A DNA stretch of 20,035 nucleotides from JBOGOC01 sp050747525. GTDB taxonomy: Bacteria > Acidobacteriota > Polarisedimenticolia > JACPZX01 > DASXTC01. The position numbers were made by a program, and so were the translations under genes. This document shows, in pieces, positions 6,233-15,329 of the stretch. The notes below the pieces were generated by a model. It saw nothing but the letters and a program-made list of their open reading frames with translations. It searched no databases and had not been told where the DNA came from. The stretch is taken from contig JBOGOC010000034.1 in assembly GCA_050747525.1 (NCBI GenBank), positions 1-20,035 of the forward strand, in the 5' to 3' direction. The first letter of the stretch is position 1. Every line of letters begins with the position of its first letter.

Positions 6233-9200
6233 AGCACCGCGTGGGATCGATCCTGGCCGCGGGGGCCATGGTCCTGGCGGGGATCGCGCTGTGGAGCGGA
6301 GCCGGTGCGTCCGGGTCCTCTGCGCGCATGCTGGTCCCGCGCACGCCGGCCATCCAGTCGCTCATCGACTCGGGAGCGATCCGGCTGCTCGACGCCTACG
6401 GGGACGAACGGCTCCTGGTGTCGGGGCCGCGCGAGGCGATCGACGCCGCCCTCGCGGAGAGCCCCGAGGCCTCTCCGGCGCGCGAGGTGAGAACGTCCAT
6501 TCACCTGCGAGGGCGGACGATCGACACCACCAGGCCGCGCCTGGCTTCTCCATTGGCGCGCGCCGGCGGCCATCTGGAGGTGATCCAGTTCGACGGACCC
6601 GTCCGCGCTCGGTGGCTGGCCGACATGCGCGCGGGCGGGACAGCGCGCCCCATCGCCTACCTTCCCCATGACGCCTGCATCGCCTGGGTCGAAGAGGGGG
6701 ATCGGATGGCCGCCTCGCTGCCGCTGCGCTGGCGGGACGAGCTCGCCCCTTCGGATCGCCTCAGTCAGGAGCTGGCCGGACGCGAGGGAGAGGTGGGGGT
6801 CACCGTCCAGCTCGTGCGCGCGGGCGCGCACGACCAGGCCCTGGCGCACGTCCTCGCCGCGAGCCGCGCGATCCTGTCGGCGGCCCGCCCCTTCGGGCAG
6901 CTCACCCAGGTGCGCGTGCGGCTGGACGCCTCCGTCCTTCCGGAGATCTCGCAGCTGCCCGAGGTGGTCTGGGTCGAGCCGTTCGAGCCACCCACCACCC
7001 ACGACGAACGCTCGGCGCTGATCACCGCCGGCCAGGTGAGCTCCGGGCGCCCGCTCCCACCGGGGTACGCGGCCTGGCTGACATCGAACGGGCTCGCGGA
7101 TCTGTCCGCCCATATCGTGGACATCACCGACACGGGCATCCACACGGGAAAGCCGGAGGAGTCCCACCCGGGACTGGAGAGCCCGCTGTCCTACATGGTC
7201 AACGCGACCGGCGAGGCCAACCCTCAGGATTGCGCCGGTCACGGCACCAACCTGGCCGGGATCATCGCCGGAGCGGCCTCCCCGTGGTTCCAGACCAGGG
7301 ATACCGAGGGCTATCTGCTGGGCCAGGGGATCGCGCCCACGGCGCGTCTGGGAGCCACGCGCATCTTCGACTGCGCCGGACAGTTCGTGCCGTCGCTCAC
7401 GTTCGGCGAGCTGGTGGCCGGCGCGCGGGCGCGCGGAGCGCGCGTGGGGAACAACTCCTGGGGCGGGCTGGGGTCTCAGTACAATTCGATCTCAGCCGAG
7501 TACGACGCGCTGGTGCGCGATGCGAACCTGGACCCGGCCGATGGTGAGCAGTCGTTCCTGCCCATCTTCTCGGCCGGCAACTTCGGGCCTCTGCGCGGGA
7601 CCGTGGGGTGGCCTTCCACCGGCAAGAACGTCCTCTCCGTCGGGGCCACGGAGAATCATCGCCCGCTGGTGACCGACGGCTGCGGCGCCTCCACCCTGGA
7701 GGCGGACAGCGCCGATCACGTGCTCACCTACTCGTCGCGGGGCCCCGCCGGCGACGGGCGCGTCAAGCCCGACCTCGTGGCGCCCGGCAGCCACGTCTAC
7801 TCACTCGCCTCCTCCGCCCTGGACTACAACGGGATTGGCAACTGCGACCTCTACCATCCACCCGGCCAGCGCCGGATCACGTGGTCCACGGGGACGAGCC
7901 AGGCGGCCGCCCACGTCTCGGGAGCGGCGGTCATCGCCTCCGAGGTGTACCGGCGCGAGAACGGCATGGATCCGAGCCCCGCCATGATCAAGGCGATGCT
8001 CATCAATCACGCGCACGACATGAAGAGCCTCGCCAGCCGCCCGACCAACACCCTTGCCCGCCCCAACGGGGACCAGGGCTGGGGCCGGGTCGATCTCGGC
8101 AACCTGGTGGAGGAGCGGGCGCGGTCCTATCTGGACCAGACCACGTTGCTGAGCGAGACCGGCCAGTCCCGCAGGATCGAGCCCGTGATCGTGGACGACC
8201 CCTCCCGCCAGGTGGTGATCACCCTGGTCTGGACCGATGCCCCGGGAACGCCGGGGGGATGGTCCTGGGTGAACGACCTGGACCTGGTGGTGCGCGGCGG
8301 CGGCACGACCTGGCTAGGCAACCATCTGGTGGAAGGCGTGTCGGCCCCTGGCGGGCGCGCGGACGAGCGCAACAACGTGGAGATGGTGATCCTGCCGCCA
8401 GGCTCGAGCGTGCTGAGCATCGAGGTGACGGCGGCGCACCTGGGAGGCGACGGCGTGCCGTCCGTCCCCGGCGAGACCGATCAGGACTTCGCGCTCTACG
8501 TGAGCAACGCGCGGTGGGTCGCCGAGCCCCGCGTGTGGTTCGGCGCCCGGAGCGCCTCGTGCGACACGTCGCTCCCGCTGCGCGTCGTGGATGCCGGCAT
8601 GCGTGGCCTCGGGCACCTGGCGCTCACCGTGACGGCCGGTGGTGACGAAGAGACCGCCTCGCTGCGCGAGGATCCCCCCGGCACCGGGTTCTTCACGGGA
8701 ACGATCGACGCAGAGCCCGGCGTCGCCGTACCCGGAGACGGCGCGCTTCAGATCTCCGCCGCGACCACGGTGGCGGCCAGCTACCTGGGCCTGGACGGGA
8801 CAGGGGCGGTGTCTGCGCGCACCGCGAGCATCCCCGCTCGCTGCGGCCCACCGGCGCTGAGCGCCATCCGGATAACGCGGGTGGGGGACACGGAAGCGAC
8901 CCTTACGTGGACCACCGATCGGCCCGCGACCAGCGCGGTCACGCTCACGGCCCCCGGCGTCGTGAAGCAGAGCCGGTCGGACACCCGGTTGACCATCGAT
9001 CACACGGTGCGCGTCACGCCGCTGGTCCCATGCACGCCTTACACGGCCGTGATCTCCTCGCAGGACGAGGCGGGGCGCGTCGCCACGACCGGCGCTCTCC
9101 CGGTGACCACGGGCGCGGGCGGCGCCCGGAGGCGCACCCTGTTCCGCGACGACATGGAGGCGAACGTCTCCCGCTGGACCCACCGCAGCCCCCCGCCGCA

Positions 9201-12200
9201 CCCCGGCACCACCGACGACTGGCAGCTGGGGATGCCCCTGGCTCCACTGCCCCGGCGCCCGGTCGGACCCAGGGCGTGGGGAACGCGCCTCGAGGGGACC
9301 CACAGCGCGGGGCTGGATGCCGTGCTGGAGATCCCTCCCATCGATCTCACCGAAGCGGTCGGCGCGCAGCTCTCCTTCTGGCATCTGTATGCCCTGAGCG
9401 GTGGGCGTGCTCCCGATTCGGACAACGACGGGGCCTGGGTCGAGATCAGCTCCGACGGTGGCGCTTCATGGGACGCGCTCGATCCCCTTGGCGGCTACCC
9501 GGACACCATCGACGGTGACAACCCCTACATCGCGGGAGGAAGCGGCGTCTGGGCGGGCACGGTGACGACGTGGACCAGGGCTCAGTTCGATCTGTCGAGC
9601 CATCAGGGCGCGGTCGTCCGGCTTCGCTTCCACGTCTGGCACGACCCGGCGGAGAACACCCCGCTCCAGGCCGGATGGTACGTGGACGACGTGGAGGTCA
9701 CGGCCCAGGGCTCCTGCCACGCCGGACAGCTGCTGCTCGACGGGCCCGACTACGGCTGCTCTTCCGACGTATCCGTCACGCTGTGGGATCCGGACCTGAA
9801 CCTGAGCGCCGTCACCACCGAGACCGTCTCGGTGACCGCCATGCGCCAGCCCGTTCCTTTCCCCATGGTCCTGCGCGAGACTTCGGCTTCGTCCGGCGAG
9901 TTCCGTGGAACGATACGCCTGGGGGGCTCCGACTGGCCTGTCTCCCCCGGGGATCCCCTCACCTTCCGGTACGACGACCAGCGGCCCGGCGAGGCCCCCG
10001 CCGCGGTCACCGCCGGCGCGGTGGTTTCGGATTGCGTTGCGCCTCCCGCGCCCGACCTCGTCTCCATCCAGCCGGGCCAGCCCGGACGCCTGGACGTCTC
10101 GTGGCACGAGGTTCCCGCCGAGGCCGCCCCCGATCTCCAAGGCTATCGAGTCCACTACGACACCGACCAGTCCGGCCCTCTGTACACGGGGGTGGGCGCG
10201 CAGCAGGGAGCCTCGCCCGTGCGCGCCGAGGTGGGTGTGGCCACCCAGGGCCTCACCGGGCTGGCTTCCTGTCTGCCCCACTACGTGAGCGTGAGCGCGT
10301 TCGACCGTCTGGGCAACGAGAGCCCGCCGGCCATCGAGGCCTTTGGCATGCCGGCGGGCACGGGATCGCCCTGCTCTCTGGGCAAGCTGCAGGCGGGCGG
10401 CCAACCAGGCTGCGGTCACGACCTTGCCCTGACGGTCGCCGACTCCAACGCCGACACCGACCTGTCGAGTGCCGGCACGGTGACGGTGACGGTCGTGAGC
10501 GACACCGATCCCGCCGGGATCGCCGTGCTCCTGACCGAGACCGCGCCCGCCAGCTTCCTCTTCAGCGGCGGCGCGCTCATCTCGCGTGAGGCGGGGCCGG
10601 GTGCCCTGCCGGCCGGCACGGGCGACACCCTCACCGTGACCTATCACGACGCCGACGACGGAACAGGCTCGCCCCGCCAGGTGCTGGCGCAGGTGCAGGC
10701 CGGCGACTGCGATCCTCCCGTGATCTCCGACCTGAGCGTGGTCAGCCGCGCCTCCGATCGTGCCGTGGTGGAGTGGTTCACCGACGAGCCGTCCACCTCC
10801 CGTGTGCGTTTCGGCCAGGATCCGTCGCTGGAGCACACGATCGACGTCGCGACACCGGTCACGCATCACGCGGTTCTGCTCACGGGCCTCACGCCCTGCA
10901 CCACGGTGCACTACGAGGTCTCCTCCGCCGACGTCACCGGCAACCTGGCCGAGCGTCGCGGCGCTTCGGGCCCGCTCAGCTTCGGCACCTGGCGCGACAT
11001 CCCTCTGTACGCGGAAGATTTCGAGTCGGGAGCACCCGGCTGGCAGCACGCCAGTCTCTCGGCGGCCGCCGATGAGTGGGAGCTGGGTCTTCCCCAGGAT
11101 GGTCCCGGCCCACCTCCTTCGGGAAGCAGCGCATGGGGCATCGATCTGGACGGACCGTACGAGAACGGCGCCGACATGGTGCTGGTGAGCCCCGCGGTGG
11201 ACCTCGCGTCCAAGGAGGCGATCACCCTGACCTTCAGGCACTGGTACGACATCTTCTCCAGCGGCGCGCCGGACGGCTTCGACGACGGCGCATTCGTCGA
11301 GATCAGCGACGACGACGGGGCCACCTGGCATCCGGTCCAACCTGTGGGAGGTTATCCGGATCGCATCGCCGGCCAGCCCTACCTGCCGTTTGCTTCGGGG
11401 GCCTACGCGGGGCGCTCGGCCGGGTGGGTGCCGGCCTCGTTCGTTCTGGACGGCTGGGCAGGCAAGGTGATCCGGATCCGATTCCACCTGCTCGAGGATC
11501 CGCTCGAGATCAGCATCACGCGTCACCCCGGGTGGTATCTCGATGACATCGAGGTGAGCTTCTCGCTCTCCTGCCACGAGGGGAGCCTCTCATGGGACCG
11601 GGCCGACTACGGATGCGGCGGACAGCCGGCTCACGTGCGGCTGATGGACGTGGACATCGACACGCCCGGGCCCGACACCGCGGTGGTGACCCTCCGCAGC
11701 CAGGGCGAGCCGGGCGGCGAGACGATCGTCCTGCAGGAGTCCCCCGGAGTCGGCGGCGTGTTCGAAGCCGAGGTGCCCCTGTCCCCCGTCGACGCGCCGG
11801 GCACGCTGCGAGTGCTGGACGGAGACACCATCCTCGCCGTCTACGACGATGCCGACGACGGGACGGGTAGTCCCGCTCTCGTCGAGGCATCGGCCCACGT
11901 GGGAGACTGCCAGGCCCCCGCACTGCTGAACGCGCGGGTGGCCGATCGCACTCCCACCTCCTTCCGCATGCTGTGGGAGACTTCCGAGCCGGCCGACAGC
12001 CGCGTGCTCTACGGCCCGGATGACGGGCTCGGGCTGGAGGAGCGCCGCAACGGACTGACCCTGCAGCACGACGTCACAGTGGCGGGGCTGTCTCCGTGCA
12101 CCACCTATCACGCCACCGTGGCCTCTGCCGATGCGCTCGGCAACCTGGCGCGCCTCGATGCGGCATCTCCCCCGCTGCGGCTGGCTCTTCCCTTCGAGAC

Positions 12201-14409
12201 GTCCCTGCTGAGGGAGGGATTCGATGCGGGAGCCCCGGGCTGGAGCCACGCCGGCGAGGGGGACACCTGGACCATGCTCCCCTCGGGGCTGGCCGCCACC
12301 GTGGCATCGGGCACCTACGCACGGCCGGCTCTCGCCAATGCCGCTTTCGTCCTCGCCTCACCGGGATTCGACCTGGGAGAGGCGCCTCGCCCCGCCCTGC
12401 TCCTGCGCCATGCCTACGACTTCGCCACCTCGTTCCAGGGTGGCGATGGTGGCTGGGTGGAAGGCTGGAACGGGCGCGCCTGGGTGACGCTGACGCCCGA
12501 TGCGGGCTACACGGCGTGGATCGACCCCGAAGCCGCGCGTACCGGAGAGAGGCTGCGCGGCTTCGGCGGATCGTCGGTAGGCTTCGTCTGGTCGCGGTTC
12601 GATCTGACCCCTCTCCTGCATGCCGGGAACCGTCAGGCCCGCCTGCGCCTGCGCGTGTTCGTGGAAGCGGGGAAGGGGCCGGTCGGCACCGGGTGGCGGA
12701 TCGACGAGGCGGCGGTGGTCGCGGAGCTGGCCTGCCATCAGGGGCGGCCGGGGTTCGATCCCGTCCCGTTGACGTGCGCCGCGACGCAGGCAGGCGTGAT
12801 CCTGCACGAAGCGGATCTGGATCGGACCCCGGCCCCGGACACCGCTCAGATCACCCTCTCATCCACGGGAGGCGGCACCGACGCCACGGTCATCCTCACG
12901 GAGACGGGCGCCATGTCCGGTGTGTTCCGTGGCGTGGCCACGCTCGACCCCGATGGCTCGGGGACCGCGCCGCGCTCCGCGCAGGGCGATCGGCTCACGC
13001 TCACCTACGAGGACGCCGACGACGGCACGGGGGTTCCCTCGCTTCGGTCCTCCACCCTGGAGGTCTCTTCCTGCGCCGCCCCCGTCCTCAAGGGACTGTC
13101 GGCCCGGCAGGCGGGCCCCTCCAGCGCGGTGATCGGGTGGGGCACGTCGGCGCCGTCCACCAGCCAGGTCACGCTCACGCCGGCGCCCCCTGGCACGGGG
13201 CCCACGCTCGAGGCCACGCGGGCCGATCTGGTGACCAGTCACCGGATCGAGGTGCACGGGCTGACCTCGTGCACCCCCTACCACGTGACGGCACGGTCCA
13301 CGTCCGTGGAGGGGATCACCGCGACCGACGGGCTGACGGCGCCTCTGGTCGTCGAGAGCGTGGACCGTATCACCCTGTTCTCGGACGACATGGAAGGGCC
13401 CAATCCGGGCTGGAGCACCTCGGGCATCGTCAACGAGTGGCAGCGGGGCGTGCCGGTGGATCCTCCGGGGACGGCGTTCTCCGGTCAGCGCGTGTGGGGC
13501 ACCGATCTGACCGGAGCCTACAACGGCGGGACGGACGCCACCCTCACCTCTCCGCCCATCGACCTGAGGAACGTCTCTTCGGCGCGGCTCACCTTCTGGC
13601 ACTGGTACGACATCTTCGGAACCGAGCCTCCCAATTCGCTCGATGACTCGGCGTGGTTGGAGGTGCAGCTTCCCGGCGGGCAGGTGGTCTACGTCGAGCC
13701 GATCGGCGGCTATCCGGATGCCACCGACGAGCAGAACGGGCGCCCGCTGGGGCTGGGCACGCCCGTGTACGCCGGCATGAGCGAAGACTGGGAGAAGGCC
13801 GAGCTCGATCTGACTCCCTTCGTGGGCCAGGTGATCCGCCTGCGCTTCCGGATCTGGAACGATCAGATCGAGCTGATCGTCAACGGACGCACGGGCGCCG
13901 GATGGACCATCGACAACGTGGAGGTCTTCGCGCCGCGCTTCTGCTCCCCGGCTCCCGTGGTGACCTCATTCTCGCTGCCGCGCCTGGCCCAGGGCGCATC
14001 CGCCTCCACCGTGCTGGTGGCCGGCAACGGCTTCCGGGAGGGGGCGGTCGTGTCGCTGGGGCCGGGGCTGACCCTCACGCCGATCTCCATCACGCCCACG
14101 CGGCTCACCTGCTCGTTGTCGGCCGATGCGCGGGCGCCCATGGGCCGGCGCGACCTCACGGTGACCCTCCCCGACGGCCAGTCCGCCTCCCTGTCCGGGG
14201 CCCTGGAGGTGACCTTCTCCCCCTCCCGATCCGACCTCAACGGCTCGGGGCGCGTGGACGGGTCGGATCTGGCCGCCCTGGCCGCCGCCTTCGGCTCCCT
14301 CGAAGGCCAGCCCCGCTACCGAACGGAAGCCGACCTCAACGGGGACGGCGCCGTGGATGGCCTCGACCTGGCCCTTCTGGCCACTTCCTTCGGAATCCTC
14401 TTCGAGTGA
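6229..14409 (+). CDS. Giant modular secreted subtilase (S8) with C-terminal dockerin
   Basis: This 2726-residue exported serine protease has, in order: a signal peptide (MKHRVGSILAAGAMVLAGIA), a propeptide-like region to about residue 280, and an S8 subtilisin domain. The triad is Asp301 (DITDTGI), His338 (CAGHGT) and Ser557 (GTSQAAAHVSG), with oxyanion Asn451 (SAGNFGP). A KP-43-like beta domain follows (about 650-768). Then come three module types in alternation: a Cys-bounded beta-sandwich, a fibronectin III-like domain and an InhA/MAM-like jelly roll (about 770-2573). An IPT/TIG-like domain (about 2574-2664) and a type I dockerin (2665-2726) close the protein. All catalytic residues are present, so activity is expected after secretion. 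Start ATG 6229 has AGGAGG at 5 nt and overlaps the previous stop. The stop overlaps the ABC ATPase start (GTGA). The dockerin implies docking to a cohesin. The substrate is unknown. Confidence 0.92.
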   Translation: MKHRVGSILAAGAMVLAGIALWSGAGASGSSARMLVPRTPAIQSLIDSGAIRLLDAYGDERLLVSGPREAIDAALAESPEASPAREVRTSIHLRGRTIDTTRPRLASPLARAGGHLEVIQFDGPVRARWLADMRAGGTARPIAYLPHDACIAWVEEGDRMAASLPLRWRDELAPSDRLSQELAGREGEVGVTVQLVRAGAHDQALAHVLAASRAILSAARPFGQLTQVRVRLDASVLPEISQLPEVVWVEPFEPPTTHDERSALITAGQVSSGRPLPPGYAAWLTSNGLADLSAHIVDITDTGIHTGKPEESHPGLESPLSYMVNATGEANPQDCAGHGTNLAGIIAGAASPWFQTRDTEGYLLGQGIAPTARLGATRIFDCAGQFVPSLTFGELVAGARARGARVGNNSWGGLGSQYNSISAEYDALVRDANLDPADGEQSFLPIFSAGNFGPLRGTVGWPSTGKNVLSVGATENHRPLVTDGCGASTLEADSADHVLTYSSRGPAGDGRVKPDLVAPGSHVYSLASSALDYNGIGNCDLYHPPGQRRITWSTGTSQAAAHVSGAAVIASEVYRRENGMDPSPAMIKAMLINHAHDMKSLASRPTNTLARPNGDQGWGRVDLGNLVEERARSYLDQTTLLSETGQSRRIEPVIVDDPSRQVVITLVWTDAPGTPGGWSWVNDLDLVVRGGGTTWLGNHLVEGVSAPGGRADERNNVEMVILPPGSSVLSIEVTAAHLGGDGVPSVPGETDQDFALYVSNARWVAEPRVWFGARSASCDTSLPLRVVDAGMRGLGHLALTVTAGGDEETASLREDPPGTGFFTGTIDAEPGVAVPGDGALQISAATTVAASYLGLDGTGAVSARTASIPARCGPPALSAIRITRVGDTEATLTWTTDRPATSAVTLTAPGVVKQSRSDTRLTIDHTVRVTPLVPCTPYTAVISSQDEAGRVATTGALPVTTGAGGARRRTLFRDDMEANVSRWTHRSPPPHPGTTDDWQLGMPLAPLPRRPVGPRAWGTRLEGTHSAGLDAVLEIPPIDLTEAVGAQLSFWHLYALSGGRAPDSDNDGAWVEISSDGGASWDALDPLGGYPDTIDGDNPYIAGGSGVWAGTVTTWTRAQFDLSSHQGAVVRLRFHVWHDPAENTPLQAGWYVDDVEVTAQGSCHAGQLLLDGPDYGCSSDVSVTLWDPDLNLSAVTTETVSVTAMRQPVPFPMVLRETSASSGEFRGTIRLGGSDWPVSPGDPLTFRYDDQRPGEAPAAVTAGAVVSDCVAPPAPDLVSIQPGQPGRLDVSWHEVPAEAAPDLQGYRVHYDTDQSGPLYTGVGAQQGASPVRAEVGVATQGLTGLASCLPHYVSVSAFDRLGNESPPAIEAFGMPAGTGSPCSLGKLQAGGQPGCGHDLALTVADSNADTDLSSAGTVTVTVVSDTDPAGIAVLLTETAPASFLFSGGALISREAGPGALPAGTGDTLTVTYHDADDGTGSPRQVLAQVQAGDCDPPVISDLSVVSRASDRAVVEWFTDEPSTSRVRFGQDPSLEHTIDVATPVTHHAVLLTGLTPCTTVHYEVSSADVTGNLAERRGASGPLSFGTWRDIPLYAEDFESGAPGWQHASLSAAADEWELGLPQDGPGPPPSGSSAWGIDLDGPYENGADMVLVSPAVDLASKEAITLTFRHWYDIFSSGAPDGFDDGAFVEISDDDGATWHPVQPVGGYPDRIAGQPYLPFASGAYAGRSAGWVPASFVLDGWAGKVIRIRFHLLEDPLEISITRHPGWYLDDIEVSFSLSCHEGSLSWDRADYGCGGQPAHVRLMDVDIDTPGPDTAVVTLRSQGEPGGETIVLQESPGVGGVFEAEVPLSPVDAPGTLRVLDGDTILAVYDDADDGTGSPALVEASAHVGDCQAPALLNARVADRTPTSFRMLWETSEPADSRVLYGPDDGLGLEERRNGLTLQHDVTVAGLSPCTTYHATVASADALGNLARLDAASPPLRLALPFETSLLREGFDAGAPGWSHAGEGDTWTMLPSGLAATVASGTYARPALANAAFVLASPGFDLGEAPRPALLLRHAYDFATSFQGGDGGWVEGWNGRAWVTLTPDAGYTAWIDPEAARTGERLRGFGGSSVGFVWSRFDLTPLLHAGNRQARLRLRVFVEAGKGPVGTGWRIDEAAVVAELACHQGRPGFDPVPLTCAATQAGVILHEADLDRTPAPDTAQITLSSTGGGTDATVILTETGAMSGVFRGVATLDPDGSGTAPRSAQGDRLTLTYEDADDGTGVPSLRSSTLEVSSCAAPVLKGLSARQAGPSSAVIGWGTSAPSTSQVTLTPAPPGTGPTLEATRADLVTSHRIEVHGLTSCTPYHVTARSTSVEGITATDGLTAPLVVESVDRITLFSDDMEGPNPGWSTSGIVNEWQRGVPVDPPGTAFSGQRVWGTDLTGAYNGGTDATLTSPPIDLRNVSSARLTFWHWYDIFGTEPPNSLDDSAWLEVQLPGGQVVYVEPIGGYPDATDEQNGRPLGLGTPVYAGMSEDWEKAELDLTPFVGQVIRLRFRIWNDQIELIVNGRTGAGWTIDNVEVFAPRFCSPAPVVTSFSLPRLAQGASASTVLVAGNGFREGAVVSLGPGLTLTPISITPTRLTCSLSADARAPMGRRDLTVTLPDGQSASLSGALEVTFSPSRSDLNGSGRVDGSDLAALAAAFGSLEGQPRYRTEADLNGDGAVDGLDLALLATSFGILFE
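8536..13947 (+). repeat. Tandem array of three module types inside the subtilase
   Basis: The modules run A0-F0-M0-A1-F1-A2-F2-M2-A3-F3-M3-A4-F4-M4. A is a Cys-bounded beta-sandwich at about 8536, 9715, 10360, 11572 and 12733. Three copies end with the motif DADDGTG before a closing Cys, at 10648, 11848 and 13012. F is fibronectin III-like, starting near 8839, 10036, 10711, 11911 and 13075, mostly with the signature 'L.PCT.Y...V.S.D..GN'. M is InhA/MAM-like, starting near 9127, 10990, 12199 and 13360, with 'GGYPD' and 'GWY.DDIEV' signatures. No M follows F1, and M3 has lost several signature residues. The copies are diverged, so the array is old. Confidence 0.8.
13948..14220 (+). other. IPT/TIG-like domain within the subtilase
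   Basis: Residues about 2574-2664 read as an immunoglobulin-like IPT fold. An opening APVVTSFSLPRLAQG leads to VLVAGNGFREGAVVSLG, the typical 'G.GF..GA.V..G' element. The domain ends with LTVTLPDGQSASLSGALEV. It probably acts as a spacer before the dockerin. Confidence 0.65.
14221..14406 (+). other. Type I dockerin domain at the C-terminus of the subtilase
   Basis: Two F-hand calcium loops with following helices are visible: DLNGSGRVDGSDLAALAAAFG (from 14233) and DLNGDGAVDGLDLALLATSFG (from 14332). Asp, Asn, Ser/Asp, Asp and Asp occupy the expected positions 1, 3, 5, 9 and 12, and the duplicated half-sites are about 33 residues apart. Dockerins bind cohesins in a calcium-dependent way. Two cohesin-like proteins are encoded immediately upstream in the same unit. 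Confidence 0.9.
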
Positions 14410-15329
14410 TCGTCGCGACCGAGCCGGTCGTCGCCGGGCGATCGGTGGTCAAAGCCTTCGCGGACGTGCGCGCCGTGGACGGCATCGACTTCGAGGTGCG
14501 GCGCGGCGAGTGCTTCGGCATGCTCGGCCCCAATGGCGCCGGCAAGACCTCCACGGTGCGCATGGTGCACGGCGCCTCGCCCCTGAGCGCCGGCCAGATC
14601 CGCGTCTTCGGACTGGACGTAATGCGCGAGGCCCCCGCGATCCGGCGGCTCACCGGAGTCTGCCATCAGGAGGACAATCTCGACCCCGACTTCTCCGTCC
14701 TGAAGAACCTGCTCGTGTGGTCGCGGTACTTCTCGCTCCCCAGGGCGACCGCCCTGGCCCGCGCGCACGAGCTGCTCTCGTTCCTGGGGCTCGGAGACCG
14801 CCTTCATGCGCGCATCGCCGAGCTGTCCGGCGGGATGAAGCGGAGGCTCATCCTGGCCCGCTCGCTGATGAACGCTCCTCAGCTGCTCATCCTGGACGAG
14901 CCCACCACGGGACTCGACCCCCAGGCGCGCCATCAGGTGTGGCTCAAGGTGCAGTCGCTGACCAGGGAAGGGACCACCATCCTGCTCACCACGCACTACA
15001 TGGAGGAGGCCGCCCGGCTGTGCGACCGCCTGGTCATCATGGACCGCGGCCGCATCGTGGCCGCAGGGGCCCCGGCCGACCTGGTGCGCCGGGAGATCGG
15101 CTCGTCGGTCGTGGAGGTGTTCCAGCCGCACATCACGCTCCTGCGCTACGTGCGGGACAAGGGGTGGCGCAGCGAATCGCAGCCCGGCCGGCTCCACATC
15201 TTCACGGACGACGGGCAGGGAGTCTGGCAGGACGTGGTCTCCCGGTTCGCTCCAGCCGAGGCGCTTTTGCGCATGGCCACCCTGGAAGATGTCTTTCTGA
15301 AGATGACCGGAAGAGGCCTACGCGAATGA
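14406..15329 (+). CDS. ABC-2 transporter ATP-binding protein, NodI/DrrA-like
   Basis: This 307-residue ATPase energises an exporter at the inner membrane. Walker A is GPNGAGKT (residues 41-48), the Q-loop region is GVCHQEDNLDPDFSV, the signature is LSGGM (140-144), Walker B is LLILDE (catalytic Glu165) and the H-loop His is 197 in TTHYMEEA. The DNLDPDF sequence and the C-terminal extension of about 80 residues are typical of the NodI/daunorubicin-resistance subfamily. GTG 14406 overlaps the protease stop (GTGA) and replaces an open frame that reaches far upstream out of phase with the protease. The stop overlaps the permease start (ATGA). The substrate is unknown. The protease has its own Sec signal, so it does not need this transporter for export. 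Confidence 0.92.
   Translation: MIVATEPVVAGRSVVKAFADVRAVDGIDFEVRRGECFGMLGPNGAGKTSTVRMVHGASPLSAGQIRVFGLDVMREAPAIRRLTGVCHQEDNLDPDFSVLKNLLVWSRYFSLPRATALARAHELLSFLGLGDRLHARIAELSGGMKRRLILARSLMNAPQLLILDEPTTGLDPQARHQVWLKVQSLTREGTTILLTTHYMEEAARLCDRLVIMDRGRIVAAGAPADLVRREIGSSVVEVFQPHITLLRYVRDKGWRSESQPGRLHIFTDDGQGVWQDVVSRFAPAEALLRMATLEDVFLKMTGRGLRE

Noticed and set aside
5911..7242. Long minus-strand open frame across the start of the protease gene, and similar antisense frames elsewhere (such as 9466-11577 and 15146-17536)
   Set aside because: These are complementary-strand shadows of real genes in GC-rich DNA, without family motifs or ribosome binding sites.
5053..14409. A cellulosome or polysaccharide-degrading complex
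   Set aside because: No glycoside hydrolase, carbohydrate-binding module or multi-cohesin scaffoldin is visible; the only enzyme is a subtilase.
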